Assembly: GCA_947165135.1 (NCBI GenBank)
Contig: CAMUZE010000006.1
Coordinates: 1 to 58,732 of the forward strand
Source of the DNA: an uncultured Clostridia bacterium
GTDB lineage: Bacteria > Bacillota_I > Bacilli_A > RF39 > UBA660
Direction: 5' to 3'
DNA: 58,732 nt
The stretch's first letter is position 1. Each line of letters begins with the position of its first letter. Under the pieces are notes generated by a model that searched no databases, had not been told where the DNA came from, and saw only the letters and a list, made by a program, of their open reading frames with translations. Below, piece after piece: positions 1-10,271 of the stretch. The position numbers and the translations under genes are program-made.

Positions 1-272
1 AAAACATTAAACCAGCTTTAGAAATTAGAAGTAGACGTATTGGTGGAAGTAACTATTCAGTTCCAACTGAAGTTAGAGAAGATAGAGCTAATGCACTTAC
101 TCTTCGTTGGTTAATTCAATATGCAAAGACTAGAAAAGGAAAAGGGATGGCAGAGAATCTAGCTGCTGAAATTATAGATGCTTCAAACGGAATAGGTGGA
201 GCAGTTAAGAAACGTGAAGATACTCATAAGATGGCAGAAGCTAATAAAGCATATGCTCATTATAGATGGTAA
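1..272 (+). CDS. rpsG: 30S ribosomal protein S7, C-terminal part
   Basis: The window opens inside this gene; the readable frame starts at base 3 and ends at the TAA at 270-272, giving the last 89 residues. The segment starting [18 protein letters not shown] and ending in KAYAHYRW is the typical S7 C-terminal region, which binds the 3' major domain of 16S rRNA and nucleates the small-subunit head. It is followed 16 bases later by fusA, so this is the str operon order rpsG-fusA-tuf. The 5' part lies outside the window. Confidence 0.96.
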   Translation, partial: NIKPALEIRSRRIGGSNYSVPTEVREDRANALTLRWLIQYAKTRKGKGMAENLAAEIIDASNGIGGAVKKREDTHKMAEANKAYAHYRW

Positions 273-288
273 GAAGGGAGACTAGTAT

Positions 289-2361
289 ATGGCACGTGAT
301 GTATCAATAGATAAAACACGTAATATAGGTATTATGGCTCACATTGATGCTGGTAAAACAACAACAACTGAGAGAATCCTATACCTAGGTGGAAACATCC
401 ATAAGATTGGTGAAACACATGATGGTGAATCACAAATGGACTGGATGGATCAAGAAAAAGAAAGAGGTATAACTATTACTAGTGCTGCAACTACTGTACA
501 CTGGAAAGGTTATAGACTTAATATAATCGATACACCGGGACACGTAGACTTTACAATTGAAGTTGCTCGTAGTTTAAGAGTTCTAGATGGAGCTATTGCT
601 TTAATAGATGCTCAAGCTGGTGTTGAAACTCAAACTGAACAAGTTTGGAGACAAGCAAATGATTATAGTGTACCAAGAATGATTTGTGCTAATAAAATGA
701 CTAAAATAGGAGCTGACTTCTATTATTCATTAGATTCTATTCATAATAGACTTGCTAATAATGCAGAACCTATTATGCTACCAATCGGAGCAGAAGATCA
801 TTTTACCGGATTTGTTGATTTAGTTACAATGAAAGCATACAAGTATGATGGTACTAAAGAACAAGAATTATCTGAAATAGAAATTCCTGCTGATATGAAA
901 GATAAGGCAGAAGAATATAGAGATAAATTAATTAATGCTGTAGCTGACTATAGTGATGAATTAATGGAAACTTACTTAGAAGGAAATGAAGTAACTCCTG
1001 AATTATTAAAGTCTGCAATTAGAAAAGCTACAATTGATGTTAAATTCTTCCCAATTTTATGTGCTGATGCATTAGATGATAAAGGTACAAGAGCTATGCT
1101 TGATGCTGTTATTGATTATTTACCAGCTCCAACAGATATTGCTGCTGTTAAGGGAGTTGATATGAATGACAAACCAGTTGAAAGAAAAGCTAGTGATAAT
1201 GAACCATTCTCAGCTTTAGCATTTAAAGTTATGAATGACCCATTTGTTGGAAACTTAACTTTCTTCCGTGTATACTCTGGTGTATTAAAAAGTGGAAGTT
1301 ATGTAATGAACTCAACTAATGGAGAAAAAGAAAGAATTGGACGTATTCTTCAAATGCATGCTAATCAAAGAAAAGAAATTTCTGAAGTATATGCCGGTGA
1401 AATAGCAGCTGCAGTAGGATTAAAAGATACTACTACTGGAGATACACTTTGTGATGAAAAGAATCAAGTAATCTTAGAAAAGATGGTATTCCCAGAACCA
1501 GTTATTGAACTTGCTATTGAACCTAAATCAAAAGCTGATCAAGAAAAGATGAGTTTAGCACTTCAAAAATTAGCTAAAGAAGACCCATCATTTAGAGCAA
1601 AAACTGATCATGAAACTGGTCAAACTATTATTGCTGGTATGGGTGAACTTCACTTAGACGTTCTAGTTGATAGAATGAGAAGAGAATTTAATGTTGAAGC
1701 AAACGTTGGTAAACCACAAGTTGCTTATCGTGAAACATTAAAACAATCAGCTGAATGTGAAGGTAAATATATTAAACAATCAGGTGGACGTGGACAATAC
1801 GGACATGTTTGGGTTAAATTTGAACCAAATCCTGATAAAGGATATGAGTTTGTTGATGAAGTTGTTGGTGGAGTAGTTCCAAGAGAATATATTCCAGTTG
1901 TAGACAAAGGACTTCAAGAAGCTTTAGCGGGTGGTGTACTTGCTGGATATCCTATGATAGATGTTAAGTGTACATTATTTGATGGATCTTATCATGATGT
2001 AGACTCAAATGAAATGGCATTTAAAATTGCTGCATCTATGGCTTTAAAAGAAGCTAAAAATAAATGTAATCCATGTTTGTTAGAACCTATCATGTTAGTT
2101 GATGTTAGAGTTCCAGAAGAATTCATGGGTACTGTTATGGGTGACTTAACAGGTAGACGTGGTAAACCACTAGGAAATGAAGCTATTGGTAAAGATATCA
2201 ATATTAGAGCTATGGTACCACTTTCAGAAATGTTTGGTTACATGACTGTTTTAAGAAGCAATACTCAAGGACGTGGAACTTATCAAATGATTTTTGATCA
2301 TTATGAAGAAGTACCAAAGAATATTGCTGAAACAATTATTAAGAGAAATGGTGTACAATAA
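289..2361 (+). CDS. fusA: Translation elongation factor G
   Basis: GTPase that drives ribosomal translocation; 690 residues, normal for EF-G. The start ATG follows the Shine-Dalgarno AAGGGAG at 274-280. Visible motifs are G1 (AHIDAGKT, residues 17-24), G2 (RGITIT), G3 (DTPGH) and the domain II-V segments expected of bacterial EF-G. Two base-recognition motifs are unusual: G4 reads NKMT at residues 135-138 instead of NKxD, and the G5 segment reads CADAL at 258-262 where most EF-Gs have GSAF or GSAL. The codons (ACT at 700-702, GAT at 1066-1068) are unambiguous in the sequence. Position between rpsG and tuf says this is the housekeeping copy rather than a paralogue, so the changes are probably tolerated or compensated. 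Confidence 0.97.
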   Translation: MARDVSIDKTRNIGIMAHIDAGKTTTTERILYLGGNIHKIGETHDGESQMDWMDQEKERGITITSAATTVHWKGYRLNIIDTPGHVDFTIEVARSLRVLDGAIALIDAQAGVETQTEQVWRQANDYSVPRMICANKMTKIGADFYYSLDSIHNRLANNAEPIMLPIGAEDHFTGFVDLVTMKAYKYDGTKEQELSEIEIPADMKDKAEEYRDKLINAVADYSDELMETYLEGNEVTPELLKSAIRKATIDVKFFPILCADALDDKGTRAMLDAVIDYLPAPTDIAAVKGVDMNDKPVERKASDNEPFSALAFKVMNDPFVGNLTFFRVYSGVLKSGSYVMNSTNGEKERIGRILQMHANQRKEISEVYAGEIAAAVGLKDTTTGDTLCDEKNQVILEKMVFPEPVIELAIEPKSKADQEKMSLALQKLAKEDPSFRAKTDHETGQTIIAGMGELHLDVLVDRMRREFNVEANVGKPQVAYRETLKQSAECEGKYIKQSGGRGQYGHVWVKFEPNPDKGYEFVDEVVGGVVPREYIPVVDKGLQEALAGGVLAGYPMIDVKCTLFDGSYHDVDSNEMAFKIAASMALKEAKNKCNPCLLEPIMLVDVRVPEEFMGTVMGDLTGRRGKPLGNEAIGKDINIRAMVPLSEMFGYMTVLRSNTQGRGTYQMIFDHYEEVPKNIAETIIKRNGVQ

Positions 2362-2393
2362 AAGTATACTTTTGCCAAAAATGTTATTTATAC

Positions 2394-2422
2394 TTGAAAT
2401 ATTTTCAAGTATTAGATAAAAT
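2394..2422 (+). promoter_or_regulatory. Sigma-A-type promoter for tuf
   Basis: TTGAAA at 2394-2399, a 17-base spacer and TAAAAT at 2417-2422 lie in the 92-base fusA-tuf gap, so tuf can be transcribed separately from the str operon. The inverted repeat TACTTGAA/TTCAAGTA overlaps the -35. The RBS AAGGAGG follows just before tuf. Confidence 0.6.
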
Positions 2423-2453
2423 ATATTTATGTTGAAAAAAGGAGGAAATAAAA

Positions 2454-3623
2454 ATGGCAAAACAAAAATTCGATCGTTCTAAAGAACATGTTAATATTGG
2501 TACTATTGGACACGTTGACCATGGTAAAACAACATTAACAGCTGCAATTACTAAATACTTCGGAGAATTCATGGCTTATGACCAAATCGATAAGGCTCCA
2601 GAAGAGAAAGCAAGAGGTATTACAATTAATACTGCTCACGTTGAATATAGTACTGAAAAACGTCACTATGCTCACGTAGACTGCCCAGGACATGCTGATT
2701 ACGTTAAAAACATGATCACAGGTGCTGCTCAAATGGATGGTGCTATCCTAGTTGTTAGTGCAACAGATGGACCAATGCCTCAAACTCGTGAACATATCTT
2801 ACTTGCTCGTCAAGTTGGTGTTCCAAAAATGGTTGTATTCATCAATAAGTGTGATATGGTTGATGATGCTGAACTTTTAGATTTAGTTGAAATGGAAGTT
2901 CGTGAATTATTAAATGAATACGGATTTGATGGAGACAATACTCCAGTTATTCGTGGTTCTGCTCTTAAGGCTCTTGAAGGTGATGAAGCTTATGTTCAAC
3001 CAATTAAGGATCTTATGGCTGCAGTTGATTCATGGATTGATACTCCAGTTCGTGATACTGAAAAACCATTCTTAATGAGTATTGAAGACGTATTTACTAT
3101 CACAGGACGTGGAACTGTTGTTACAGGTCGTGTTGAAAGAGGTAAATTAAATCTTAATGACGAAGTTGAAATCGTAGGAATTAGAGATACAAGAAAGACA
3201 GTAGTTACAGGAATTGAAATGTTCAGAAAGTCTTTAGATTATGCTGAAGCTGGAGATAATGCTGGAGTTTTACTTCGTGGTATTAACAGAGAAGATGTTG
3301 AAAGAGGACAAGTTCTTTGTAAACCAGGAACAATTACTCCACATAAGAAATTCAAAGCTAGCGTTTATGTTCTATCTAAAGAAGAAGGTGGACGTCATAC
3401 TCCATTCTTTAGTAACTATAGACCTCAATTCTATTTCAGAACAACTGATGTTACTGGTGTAATTACATTACCAGAAGGTACTGAAATGGTTATGCCTGGT
3501 GACAATGTTGATATGACAGTTGAATTAATCACTCCAATCGCAATTGAAAACGGAACAAGTTTCTCAATTCGTGAAGGTGGTAGAACTGTTGGAGCTGGAA
3601 AAGTTACTGAAATCTTAGGATAA
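2454..3623 (+). CDS. tuf: Translation elongation factor Tu
   Basis: Delivers aminoacyl-tRNA to the ribosome as the GTP complex. The 389 residues carry all GTPase motifs in normal form: GHVDHGKT near residue 19, RGITIN, DCPGH, NKCD and GSAL, in contrast with the altered EF-G upstream. Domain II ([13 protein letters not shown]) and domain III ([18 protein letters not shown]) are complete. The start ATG follows AAAAAAGGAGGAAAT. It is last in the str operon and is closed by a strong terminator 14 bases downstream. It also has its own promoter in the gap after fusA. Confidence 0.98.
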   Translation: MAKQKFDRSKEHVNIGTIGHVDHGKTTLTAAITKYFGEFMAYDQIDKAPEEKARGITINTAHVEYSTEKRHYAHVDCPGHADYVKNMITGAAQMDGAILVVSATDGPMPQTREHILLARQVGVPKMVVFINKCDMVDDAELLDLVEMEVRELLNEYGFDGDNTPVIRGSALKALEGDEAYVQPIKDLMAAVDSWIDTPVRDTEKPFLMSIEDVFTITGRGTVVTGRVERGKLNLNDEVEIVGIRDTRKTVVTGIEMFRKSLDYAEAGDNAGVLLRGINREDVERGQVLCKPGTITPHKKFKASVYVLSKEEGGRHTPFFSNYRPQFYFRTTDVTGVITLPEGTEMVMPGDNVDMTVELITPIAIENGTSFSIREGGRTVGAGKVTEILG

Positions 3624-3636
3624 TTAAAAAATAGAT

Positions 3637-3667
3637 AAGACTTTGAGAAATCAAAGTCTTTTTATTT
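3637..3667 (+). terminator. Rho-independent terminator after tuf
   Basis: Ten-base stem AAGACTTTGA / TCAAAGTCTT with a GAAA loop, followed by a T-rich run. Confidence 0.9.
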
Positions 3668-3724
3668 TGTGACTTTTTGTAATACTTTGTAGTATATTAA
3701 AAATATGTAAAAAAGAATAAAAAG

Positions 3725-3753
3725 TTGACAGTCACTATATTTTGGTCTAAAAT
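3725..3753 (+). promoter_or_regulatory. Sigma-A promoter of the first surface-protein gene
   Basis: A perfect TTGACA (3725-3730), a 17-base spacer and TAAAAT (3748-3753). The same architecture, including the shared GTCTAAAATT around the -10, recurs before the paralogue at 6851-6879. Confidence 0.8.
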
Positions 3754-3781
3754 TGTATGTAGATAATAAGGAGAAATAATT

Positions 3782-6766
3782 ATGAAAAAAAACTTTAAAA
3801 AATTAATGTTGTCAATTTTTTTGTTTATGGTATTAATTAGTTCAACTTTGTATTTTACTTTAGAAAATAGTAAGAATATAGAAAAGGTAAAAGCAACAGT
3901 ATCCCTTAAAGGAAAGTGTACATGCTATGACATTGATGATGACAAAGCTACCGATACGACACTTAGTGGTTGCTATGATAGCGAGTCAAGTTGTAGGGAC
4001 GCTTGTACTGAAAATGGTGGTACATTTGTAGAATTTAATACTACTTCACAACAAGCTAAAGCGTGTCAGTTAGAAAATGATGCAGAAGAAGGCATTTGTT
4101 CAGAACCTGTATATAATGGCTCTGAACAAATGTTAGTTACTGGTGGAAAAAATGTTGATTATGATAATAATTATGCAATAGTGAATGAAAGTGACAATAT
4201 AGTTACAGCAACCCCAAAAGCAAATCATGCTTGGAAAGATGATCCTGGGAACACTGAACCCAGAAAAATAAAATGTGAAATAAATACATTGTATATTCCT
4301 TTACCAACTGAAGAAGATTATTGTATCAAGCCTGAATATAGTGGTACGTCACAATCTGTAGTTAAACCAGCAGGGCGTTTTTTCTACTGGGAAGGTTCTA
4401 CCAAATACACACCGGCGGGTAATGTAAAGATTTATGCTGCAACTATTGGAAATACTTTATTTGGTGATAGTGATGAAGGCTCAGATGTAACGACTTTAAA
4501 TTGTCCAATAGTAGCTAGATCAGTTACTATAAAAGCAAAAGATCAAACTAAAGAATTCGATGGAACTGCACTTGAAGCTGATTCTGAATGCGAAGTTGTA
4601 AGTGGAAGTATAGCACCAGGACAGACTATGACATGTACCACTTCAGGAAGTCAAACTGATGTTGGAGATGGAACTAAAACTTTAGTGTCAGTAAAAATTA
4701 CTGGTGAGGGTGGACTTGATACAACTAGTTTTCATAGTATAACAATGCAAAATGGAACATTAACTGTAACAGAGGCACCTTTATCTAAAGTGGACGTTCC
4801 TACTTGTGCTACTAAAACATACACTGGAAGTGAGCAAATATTATTCGAAGCCCATACTAGTGGAGATTATACAAACGCTGAGCTTAAAGGAACAGAAATG
4901 GGTGACTATACTGTTAAATTAACTTTAGGTGAAGGAAGAGAATGGAATACTGTAAGTGGAAAAAATGAAGAGAAAACAATAACTTGTAAGATAGATGGAA
5001 CTCATGTTGAGTCAATTAGTATATCCGGAAGTAATTATGTTTATAGGGGTTCTACAATAACATTGATACCATCATTTAATCCTATAGATGCATCAAATAA
5101 AGGAATAACTTGGACAAGTAGTGACACAAGTAAAGCAACAGTTAGTGATGCTGGTGTAGTAACTGGTGTTGCACTTGGTACAGTAACTATTACTGCAACT
5201 ACAAAAGACGGTGGAAAGACAGCTAGTAAAACAATTAATGTATATAATAGAAGTAGTGGTACAGTCCATGTAACTGGTGTTACATTGAGTCCTAAAACTG
5301 CTGATGTAGAAGTAGGAAAAACAGTTAGTCTTGTTGCCACAGTTGCACCAGATAATGCGACAAATAAAAATGTTACTTGGATAAGTAGTGATACAAGTAA
5401 AGCAACAGTAAGTGGAGGAGTAGTAACTGGAGTTGCACCTGGTACAGTGACTATTACTGTTAAAACTGAAGATGGTAATAAAACTGCTACTGCAACAATT
5501 ACTGTTAAAGAAGCAACAACTCCTGATAAACCTGTAACCGGTGTTAGATTAACTCCGGATGTCGGAACAGTTGAAGTTGGAGGAACATTTGTTTTAGAAG
5601 CAAATATAGAACCAGATAATGCTTCAAATAAAAATGTTACATGGAGAAGTAGCAATCCTAGTGTTGCGACAGTAAGTGGAGGAGTAGTAACTGGTGTTAG
5701 TGCTGGAACTGCAACAATTACAGTTGAAACTGTAGATGGAAATAAAACAGCAACAGCTCAAGTAACAGTTACTGGTTCAGGATCTGTAGGAGAAACATTA
5801 GAATTTGAACGTTCAGCATATAGTTGTGAAGTTGGAAAGAAAATATATACTGCTATTAGATATAGTAGAGATATACAAAATCCACCAGTTTCACCTACTG
5901 TAACAAGTAGTGATACATCAGTGGCAACAATAACAACAATGACAGCAAGAGAATGTAGTAGTAGTACAACATCAAAATGTATGACATTAGATACTGAGGC
6001 AATTCAAAGATGTGTTGCAAATGGAGCAGTTGATATAAATGTAGAAAAATGTGTTCCATTCTATCGTACATATTATGTAACAATAGATTGTAAGAAAGCA
6101 GGAACTGCAAATTTAAGTGCTTCAATTTTAGAAGATATAGTAGCAAATGCAAGTGTAACAGTTAATGCTGCTGGATCAGAATATTCAATTGTTTTCCACG
6201 GAAATGGTGGTACATTAACATATCAAGGTGAATCAAGTCAATCATTAACAATTAAACTACCAGGAAGTGGAACAATAGGTGATGCAACAGCTAATATTAC
6301 ACTATCAAAACCAGGCTATGAATTTGTAGGATGGTTCACTGAAACAGATGGTGGAATTAAATATGATGAAACAGCAACTTTCGGTGAAATAGGTGTTAGT
6401 AAATTATATGCTCATTGGGAAGCAGTAGAAGGAGCAAAATTCACATTAACATATAATGCAAATGGTGGAACAGCATGTTCTCCATCATCAATAGAAGCAA
6501 ATATTAATACAGCATGGGGAGAATTATGTACACCAGTAAGAAAAGGATACGATTTTGCTGGATGGTATACTGCTAAATCAGGTGGCAAGAAAATAACAGA
6601 ATCATCAATAGCTGTAGAGAATTTAATAGTTTATGCTCAATGGAAGAAGACGGCTGATAGTAGTCCAAATACTGGAATTACTACTCCAATAATTGCATTA
6701 TTAGTAGTAGCGCTAGTAAGTTCAGTAGCATTCTTCGTAGTAAGAAAGAAAAGAGCACAACTTTAA
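3782..6766 (+). CDS. Large cell-wall surface protein with BIG2 and InlB-type B-repeats
   Basis: A 994-residue secreted protein. Residues 1-38 form a signal peptide (KK, hydrophobic core, ending near VKA). Residues 40-240 are Cys-rich and unlike anything I recognise. Residues about 243-330 resemble an MBG/YDG-type domain. Three Ig-like BIG2 domains follow (about 410-488, 496-578, 584-668; each with SSDTSKATVS or SSNPSVATVS and VVTGV). A Cys-containing segment (680-795) precedes two B-repeats (799-882 and 885-960; GYEFVGWF, GYDFAGWY). The C-terminus has SPNTG (961-965), a hydrophobic helix and a KKR tail, a sortase-type sorting signal with a non-LP first position. From residue 521 to the stop the DNA is identical to the neighbouring paralogue. 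Likely role is adhesion or wall-surface structure; no enzyme motif is visible. Confidence 0.85.
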   Translation: MKKNFKKLMLSIFLFMVLISSTLYFTLENSKNIEKVKATVSLKGKCTCYDIDDDKATDTTLSGCYDSESSCRDACTENGGTFVEFNTTSQQAKACQLENDAEEGICSEPVYNGSEQMLVTGGKNVDYDNNYAIVNESDNIVTATPKANHAWKDDPGNTEPRKIKCEINTLYIPLPTEEDYCIKPEYSGTSQSVVKPAGRFFYWEGSTKYTPAGNVKIYAATIGNTLFGDSDEGSDVTTLNCPIVARSVTIKAKDQTKEFDGTALEADSECEVVSGSIAPGQTMTCTTSGSQTDVGDGTKTLVSVKITGEGGLDTTSFHSITMQNGTLTVTEAPLSKVDVPTCATKTYTGSEQILFEAHTSGDYTNAELKGTEMGDYTVKLTLGEGREWNTVSGKNEEKTITCKIDGTHVESISISGSNYVYRGSTITLIPSFNPIDASNKGITWTSSDTSKATVSDAGVVTGVALGTVTITATTKDGGKTASKTINVYNRSSGTVHVTGVTLSPKTADVEVGKTVSLVATVAPDNATNKNVTWISSDTSKATVSGGVVTGVAPGTVTITVKTEDGNKTATATITVKEATTPDKPVTGVRLTPDVGTVEVGGTFVLEANIEPDNASNKNVTWRSSNPSVATVSGGVVTGVSAGTATITVETVDGNKTATAQVTVTGSGSVGETLEFERSAYSCEVGKKIYTAIRYSRDIQNPPVSPTVTSSDTSVATITTMTARECSSSTTSKCMTLDTEAIQRCVANGAVDINVEKCVPFYRTYYVTIDCKKAGTANLSASILEDIVANASVTVNAAGSEYSIVFHGNGGTLTYQGESSQSLTIKLPGSGTIGDATANITLSKPGYEFVGWFTETDGGIKYDETATFGEIGVSKLYAHWEAVEGAKFTLTYNANGGTACSPSSIEANINTAWGELCTPVRKGYDFAGWYTAKSGGKKITESSIAVENLIVYAQWKKTADSSPNTGITTPIIALLVVALVSSVAFFVVRKKRAQL

Positions 6767-6806
6767 TAAATGATTATTAAGAAGCATTAAAAAATGCTTC
6801 TTTTTA
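5342..6806 (+). repeat. 1,465-bp direct repeat, copy 1
   Basis: Matches 8741-10205 at a constant offset of 3,399 bases with no indel and no mismatch seen, including synonymous positions and the terminator. Partial similarity continues upstream (for example 5250-5286), so one recombination edge is blurred. Confidence 0.9.
6779..6806 (+). terminator. Terminator after first surface-protein gene
   Basis: AAGAAGCATT / AATGCTTCTT stem with an AAAA loop and T-run. It is part of the block duplicated at 10178-10205. Confidence 0.85.
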
Positions 6807-6850
6807 ATTACTATAAAATTACAAAAATATACAAAAATTGACATAAATAG

Positions 6851-6879
6851 TTGACACTTATTAAATTTCAGTCTAAAAT
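6851..6879 (+). promoter_or_regulatory. Sigma-A promoter of the second surface-protein gene
   Basis: TTGACA (6851-6856), 17-base spacer, TAAAAT (6874-6879); homologous to the promoter at 3725-3753. Confidence 0.8.
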
Positions 6880-6907
6880 TAATATTAGATAATAAGGAGA
6901 GGTATTT

Positions 6908-9900
6908 ATGAAAAGAAACTTTAAAAAATTAATATTGCCAATCTTTTTGTTTGCAGTATTAATATGTTCAACTTTGTATTTTACTTATGGTAATAAAAAA
7001 TCTATGGAAATGGTTAGAGCAACAGATGTTACTCAATGTAAAAAAGTAAAATGTACTAAACCTGCTACTGAAGTATTTAAATGCTCAGCAAATAAAGAAA
7101 CCAGTGGTGGGAGATGTATATGTAATACGTCAGATGGAGAAAAGTATGATGCCATGTGTCAAGCCTCTGAAGTGAGATGTCAACAGGTTTGTAATGCTTG
7201 GGGAGATAATTCTAGCTATTCTTATGATGGTGAAAGTACAGCGTGTAATACTTGTCCTCCAGGAGGTTCTGTTTCTGGATCGAAGTGTTATACTGATTAT
7301 GTTACATCTTGCCCTAATGGATATACAGAAGAAACTTCTACGAAAAGATACAAGTGTGATGACAAAATACAGTCGGATGGGACATGTGAAAAAGAAGATA
7401 GCTCATGTATTTCTCCATGGAAAGAGGAAAGTGTAATTGTAACAGGATGTGTTTCAAAGCCATCATCAATGGATTGTAATTCAGAATATGATGGAGTACT
7501 TAAGGTATTTTTTGATCTTCCAAATACAATGAGAAATGGTAAAACATCAGGGGTTAACGCTGGAACTTATACTGGTAGTTTGCGTCCACTTAAAAATGTA
7601 ACATCTTATTATCAATGGTGTGATGGCTGTGGTGAAGAAGATGTTAATTATACATGTACAATATCGTCGAAGAGTGTAAATGTTACTTGGAATGGGAATA
7701 CCCCATCAGTTAATACTGGTGTTTCGAAAGATACAATGAGTCTTTCTGTTGAATATTTTGATTCAAACAATAATTCTTTAGGAACAACTGCTCCTACTGC
7801 ACCGGGAAGTTATAAAATTGTGGCATCTTGTAGTGGTGTTACAGGAACTAGTAAACCTGACTGTGGTAATTATTCGCTAAAAAATGTTGAAAAATCTTTT
7901 GAAATATCATCAAATAAAGTAAACATTCCTACTTGTGCTGATAAAACATATGATGGTAGGGAGCAAACATTGTTTGAAGCTCATACTAGTGGTGATTATA
8001 CTAATACTGTGTTAAAAGGAACAGATGCTGGAGAATATGAAGTTGAGTTAACTTTAGCAACTGGGCTTGAATGGAATACAGATAGTGGAAAGAATGATCC
8101 CAAAAAAATAAAATGTAAAATAAATCCAAAGAGTGTTGCAGTAACATGGAGTTCGAATAGTCCATTTACATGTGATGGTAGCCCTCATTCAGAAACTCCT
8201 GGCGTTAATACTGGAATAACTGGAGAGACAATGACACTTAAGAATTCATATGAAGGCCTTACAAGTGCACCTTCAGGTATAGGTGATTATACTGTAATTG
8301 CAAGTTGTGATAAAGTGAGTGGTGGACAAGCAAAGTGTGAAAACTATACATTAACAGATACATCAACATCAAAGTCATATTCAATCAGTGGAAAACATGT
8401 TGAATCAATAACATTAAGTAAAAGTGGTACTCTTTATAGAGGCTCTACAATAACGCTGACACCAACATTTAATCCTACAGATGCATGTAATAAAGGAATA
8501 ACTTGGACAAGTAGTGATACTAGTAGAGCAACAGTTAATGATGCCGGAGTAGTTACTGGAATTGTTGCTGGTCGAGCTGTTACAATTACAGCAACATCAA
8601 AAGATGATCCTACAAAATCTGCTTCAATATCAATAACTGTATATGAAAGAAGTAGTGGTACAGTCCATGTAACTGGTGTTACATTAGATAAAAGCACTGC
8701 TGATGTAGAAGTAGGAAAAACAGTTAGTCTTACTGCTGCTGTTGCACCAGATAATGCGACAAATAAAAATGTTACTTGGATAAGTAGTGATACAAGTAAA
8801 GCAACAGTAAGTGGAGGAGTAGTAACTGGAGTTGCACCTGGTACAGTGACTATTACTGTTAAAACTGAAGATGGTAATAAAACTGCTACTGCAACAATTA
8901 CTGTTAAAGAAGCAACAACTCCTGATAAACCTGTAACCGGTGTTAGATTAACTCCGGATGTCGGAACAGTTGAAGTTGGAGGAACATTTGTTTTAGAAGC
9001 AAATATAGAACCAGATAATGCTTCAAATAAAAATGTTACATGGAGAAGTAGCAATCCTAGTGTTGCGACAGTAAGTGGAGGAGTAGTAACTGGTGTTAGT
9101 GCTGGAACTGCAACAATTACAGTTGAAACTGTAGATGGAAATAAAACAGCAACAGCTCAAGTAACAGTTACTGGTTCAGGATCTGTAGGAGAAACATTAG
9201 AATTTGAACGTTCAGCATATAGTTGTGAAGTTGGAAAGAAAATATATACTGCTATTAGATATAGTAGAGATATACAAAATCCACCAGTTTCACCTACTGT
9301 AACAAGTAGTGATACATCAGTGGCAACAATAACAACAATGACAGCAAGAGAATGTAGTAGTAGTACAACATCAAAATGTATGACATTAGATACTGAGGCA
9401 ATTCAAAGATGTGTTGCAAATGGAGCAGTTGATATAAATGTAGAAAAATGTGTTCCATTCTATCGTACATATTATGTAACAATAGATTGTAAGAAAGCAG
9501 GAACTGCAAATTTAAGTGCTTCAATTTTAGAAGATATAGTAGCAAATGCAAGTGTAACAGTTAATGCTGCTGGATCAGAATATTCAATTGTTTTCCACGG
9601 AAATGGTGGTACATTAACATATCAAGGTGAATCAAGTCAATCATTAACAATTAAACTACCAGGAAGTGGAACAATAGGTGATGCAACAGCTAATATTACA
9701 CTATCAAAACCAGGCTATGAATTTGTAGGATGGTTCACTGAAACAGATGGTGGAATTAAATATGATGAAACAGCAACTTTCGGTGAAATAGGTGTTAGTA
9801 AATTATATGCTCATTGGGAAGCAGTAGAAGGAGCAAAATTCACATTAACATATAATGCAAATGGTGGAACAGCATGTTCTCCATCATCAATAGAAGCAAA

Positions 9901-10165
9901 TATTAATACAGCATGGGGAGAATTATGTACACCAGTAAGAAAAGGATACGATTTTGCTGGATGGTATACTGCTAAATCAGGTGGCAAGAAAATAACAGAA
10001 TCATCAATAGCTGTAGAGAATTTAATAGTTTATGCTCAATGGAAGAAGACGGCTGATAGTAGTCCAAATACTGGAATTACTACTCCAATAATTGCATTAT
10101 TAGTAGTAGCGCTAGTAAGTTCAGTAGCATTCTTCGTAGTAAGAAAGAAAAGAGCACAACTTTAA
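6908..10165 (+). CDS. Large cell-wall surface protein, paralogue of the preceding gene
   Basis: 1,085 residues with the same plan as its neighbour: signal peptide (residues 1-38), a long Cys-rich N-terminal region (about 40-160, with CxxC-type pairs), several immunoglobulin-like or MBG-like segments (about 170-490), three BIG2 domains, two B-repeats, SPNTG at 1052-1056, a membrane helix and a KKR tail. The N-terminal halves of the two proteins are clearly related only in short stretches (leader, the T-C-A-x-K-T-Y segment), while the C-terminal 474 residues are encoded by DNA with no difference that I could find. This means the exposed N-terminal module varies on a shared stalk and anchor. The RBS AAGGAGAGG precedes the ATG. 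Confidence 0.85.
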   Translation: MKRNFKKLILPIFLFAVLICSTLYFTYGNKKSMEMVRATDVTQCKKVKCTKPATEVFKCSANKETSGGRCICNTSDGEKYDAMCQASEVRCQQVCNAWGDNSSYSYDGESTACNTCPPGGSVSGSKCYTDYVTSCPNGYTEETSTKRYKCDDKIQSDGTCEKEDSSCISPWKEESVIVTGCVSKPSSMDCNSEYDGVLKVFFDLPNTMRNGKTSGVNAGTYTGSLRPLKNVTSYYQWCDGCGEEDVNYTCTISSKSVNVTWNGNTPSVNTGVSKDTMSLSVEYFDSNNNSLGTTAPTAPGSYKIVASCSGVTGTSKPDCGNYSLKNVEKSFEISSNKVNIPTCADKTYDGREQTLFEAHTSGDYTNTVLKGTDAGEYEVELTLATGLEWNTDSGKNDPKKIKCKINPKSVAVTWSSNSPFTCDGSPHSETPGVNTGITGETMTLKNSYEGLTSAPSGIGDYTVIASCDKVSGGQAKCENYTLTDTSTSKSYSISGKHVESITLSKSGTLYRGSTITLTPTFNPTDACNKGITWTSSDTSRATVNDAGVVTGIVAGRAVTITATSKDDPTKSASISITVYERSSGTVHVTGVTLDKSTADVEVGKTVSLTAAVAPDNATNKNVTWISSDTSKATVSGGVVTGVAPGTVTITVKTEDGNKTATATITVKEATTPDKPVTGVRLTPDVGTVEVGGTFVLEANIEPDNASNKNVTWRSSNPSVATVSGGVVTGVSAGTATITVETVDGNKTATAQVTVTGSGSVGETLEFERSAYSCEVGKKIYTAIRYSRDIQNPPVSPTVTSSDTSVATITTMTARECSSSTTSKCMTLDTEAIQRCVANGAVDINVEKCVPFYRTYYVTIDCKKAGTANLSASILEDIVANASVTVNAAGSEYSIVFHGNGGTLTYQGESSQSLTIKLPGSGTIGDATANITLSKPGYEFVGWFTETDGGIKYDETATFGEIGVSKLYAHWEAVEGAKFTLTYNANGGTACSPSSIEANINTAWGELCTPVRKGYDFAGWYTAKSGGKKITESSIAVENLIVYAQWKKTADSSPNTGITTPIIALLVVALVSSVAFFVVRKKRAQL

Positions 10166-10205
10166 TAAATGATTATTAAGAAGCATTAAAAAATGCTTCT
10201 TTTTA
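8741..10205 (+). repeat. 1,465-bp direct repeat, copy 2
   Basis: Second copy of the block at 5342-6806. Identity ends one base after the terminator T-run (next base A in copy 1, T in copy 2). Confidence 0.9.
10178..10205 (+). terminator. Terminator after second surface-protein gene
   Basis: Same AAGAAGCATT hairpin and T-run as at 6779-6806. Confidence 0.85.
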
Positions 10206-10218
10206 TGTATTTTAATAA

Positions 10219-10247
10219 TTGCATATAGTATATATTTTTGATATAAT
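10219..10247 (+). promoter_or_regulatory. Promoter of the vWA/TelA operon
   Basis: TTGCAT (10219-10224), 17-base spacer, TATAAT (10242-10247), 25 bases before the first start codon with AGGAGG in between. No other promoter of this quality is visible until after 16403, so the five genes are probably one transcript. Confidence 0.65.
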
Positions 10248-10271
10248 TTTAATGGATAATTAGGAGGATAT

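Noticed and set aside
3241-3462. 73-codon plus-strand frame within tuf
   Set aside because: Out-of-frame shadow of a highly conserved gene.
5041-5655. 204-codon open frame on the minus strand opposite the BIG2 domains (and its twin at 8434-9054)
   Set aside because: It is the shadow of the Ser/Thr/Val-rich repeats on the coding strand; it has no ribosome site, and the coding-strand domains are clear.
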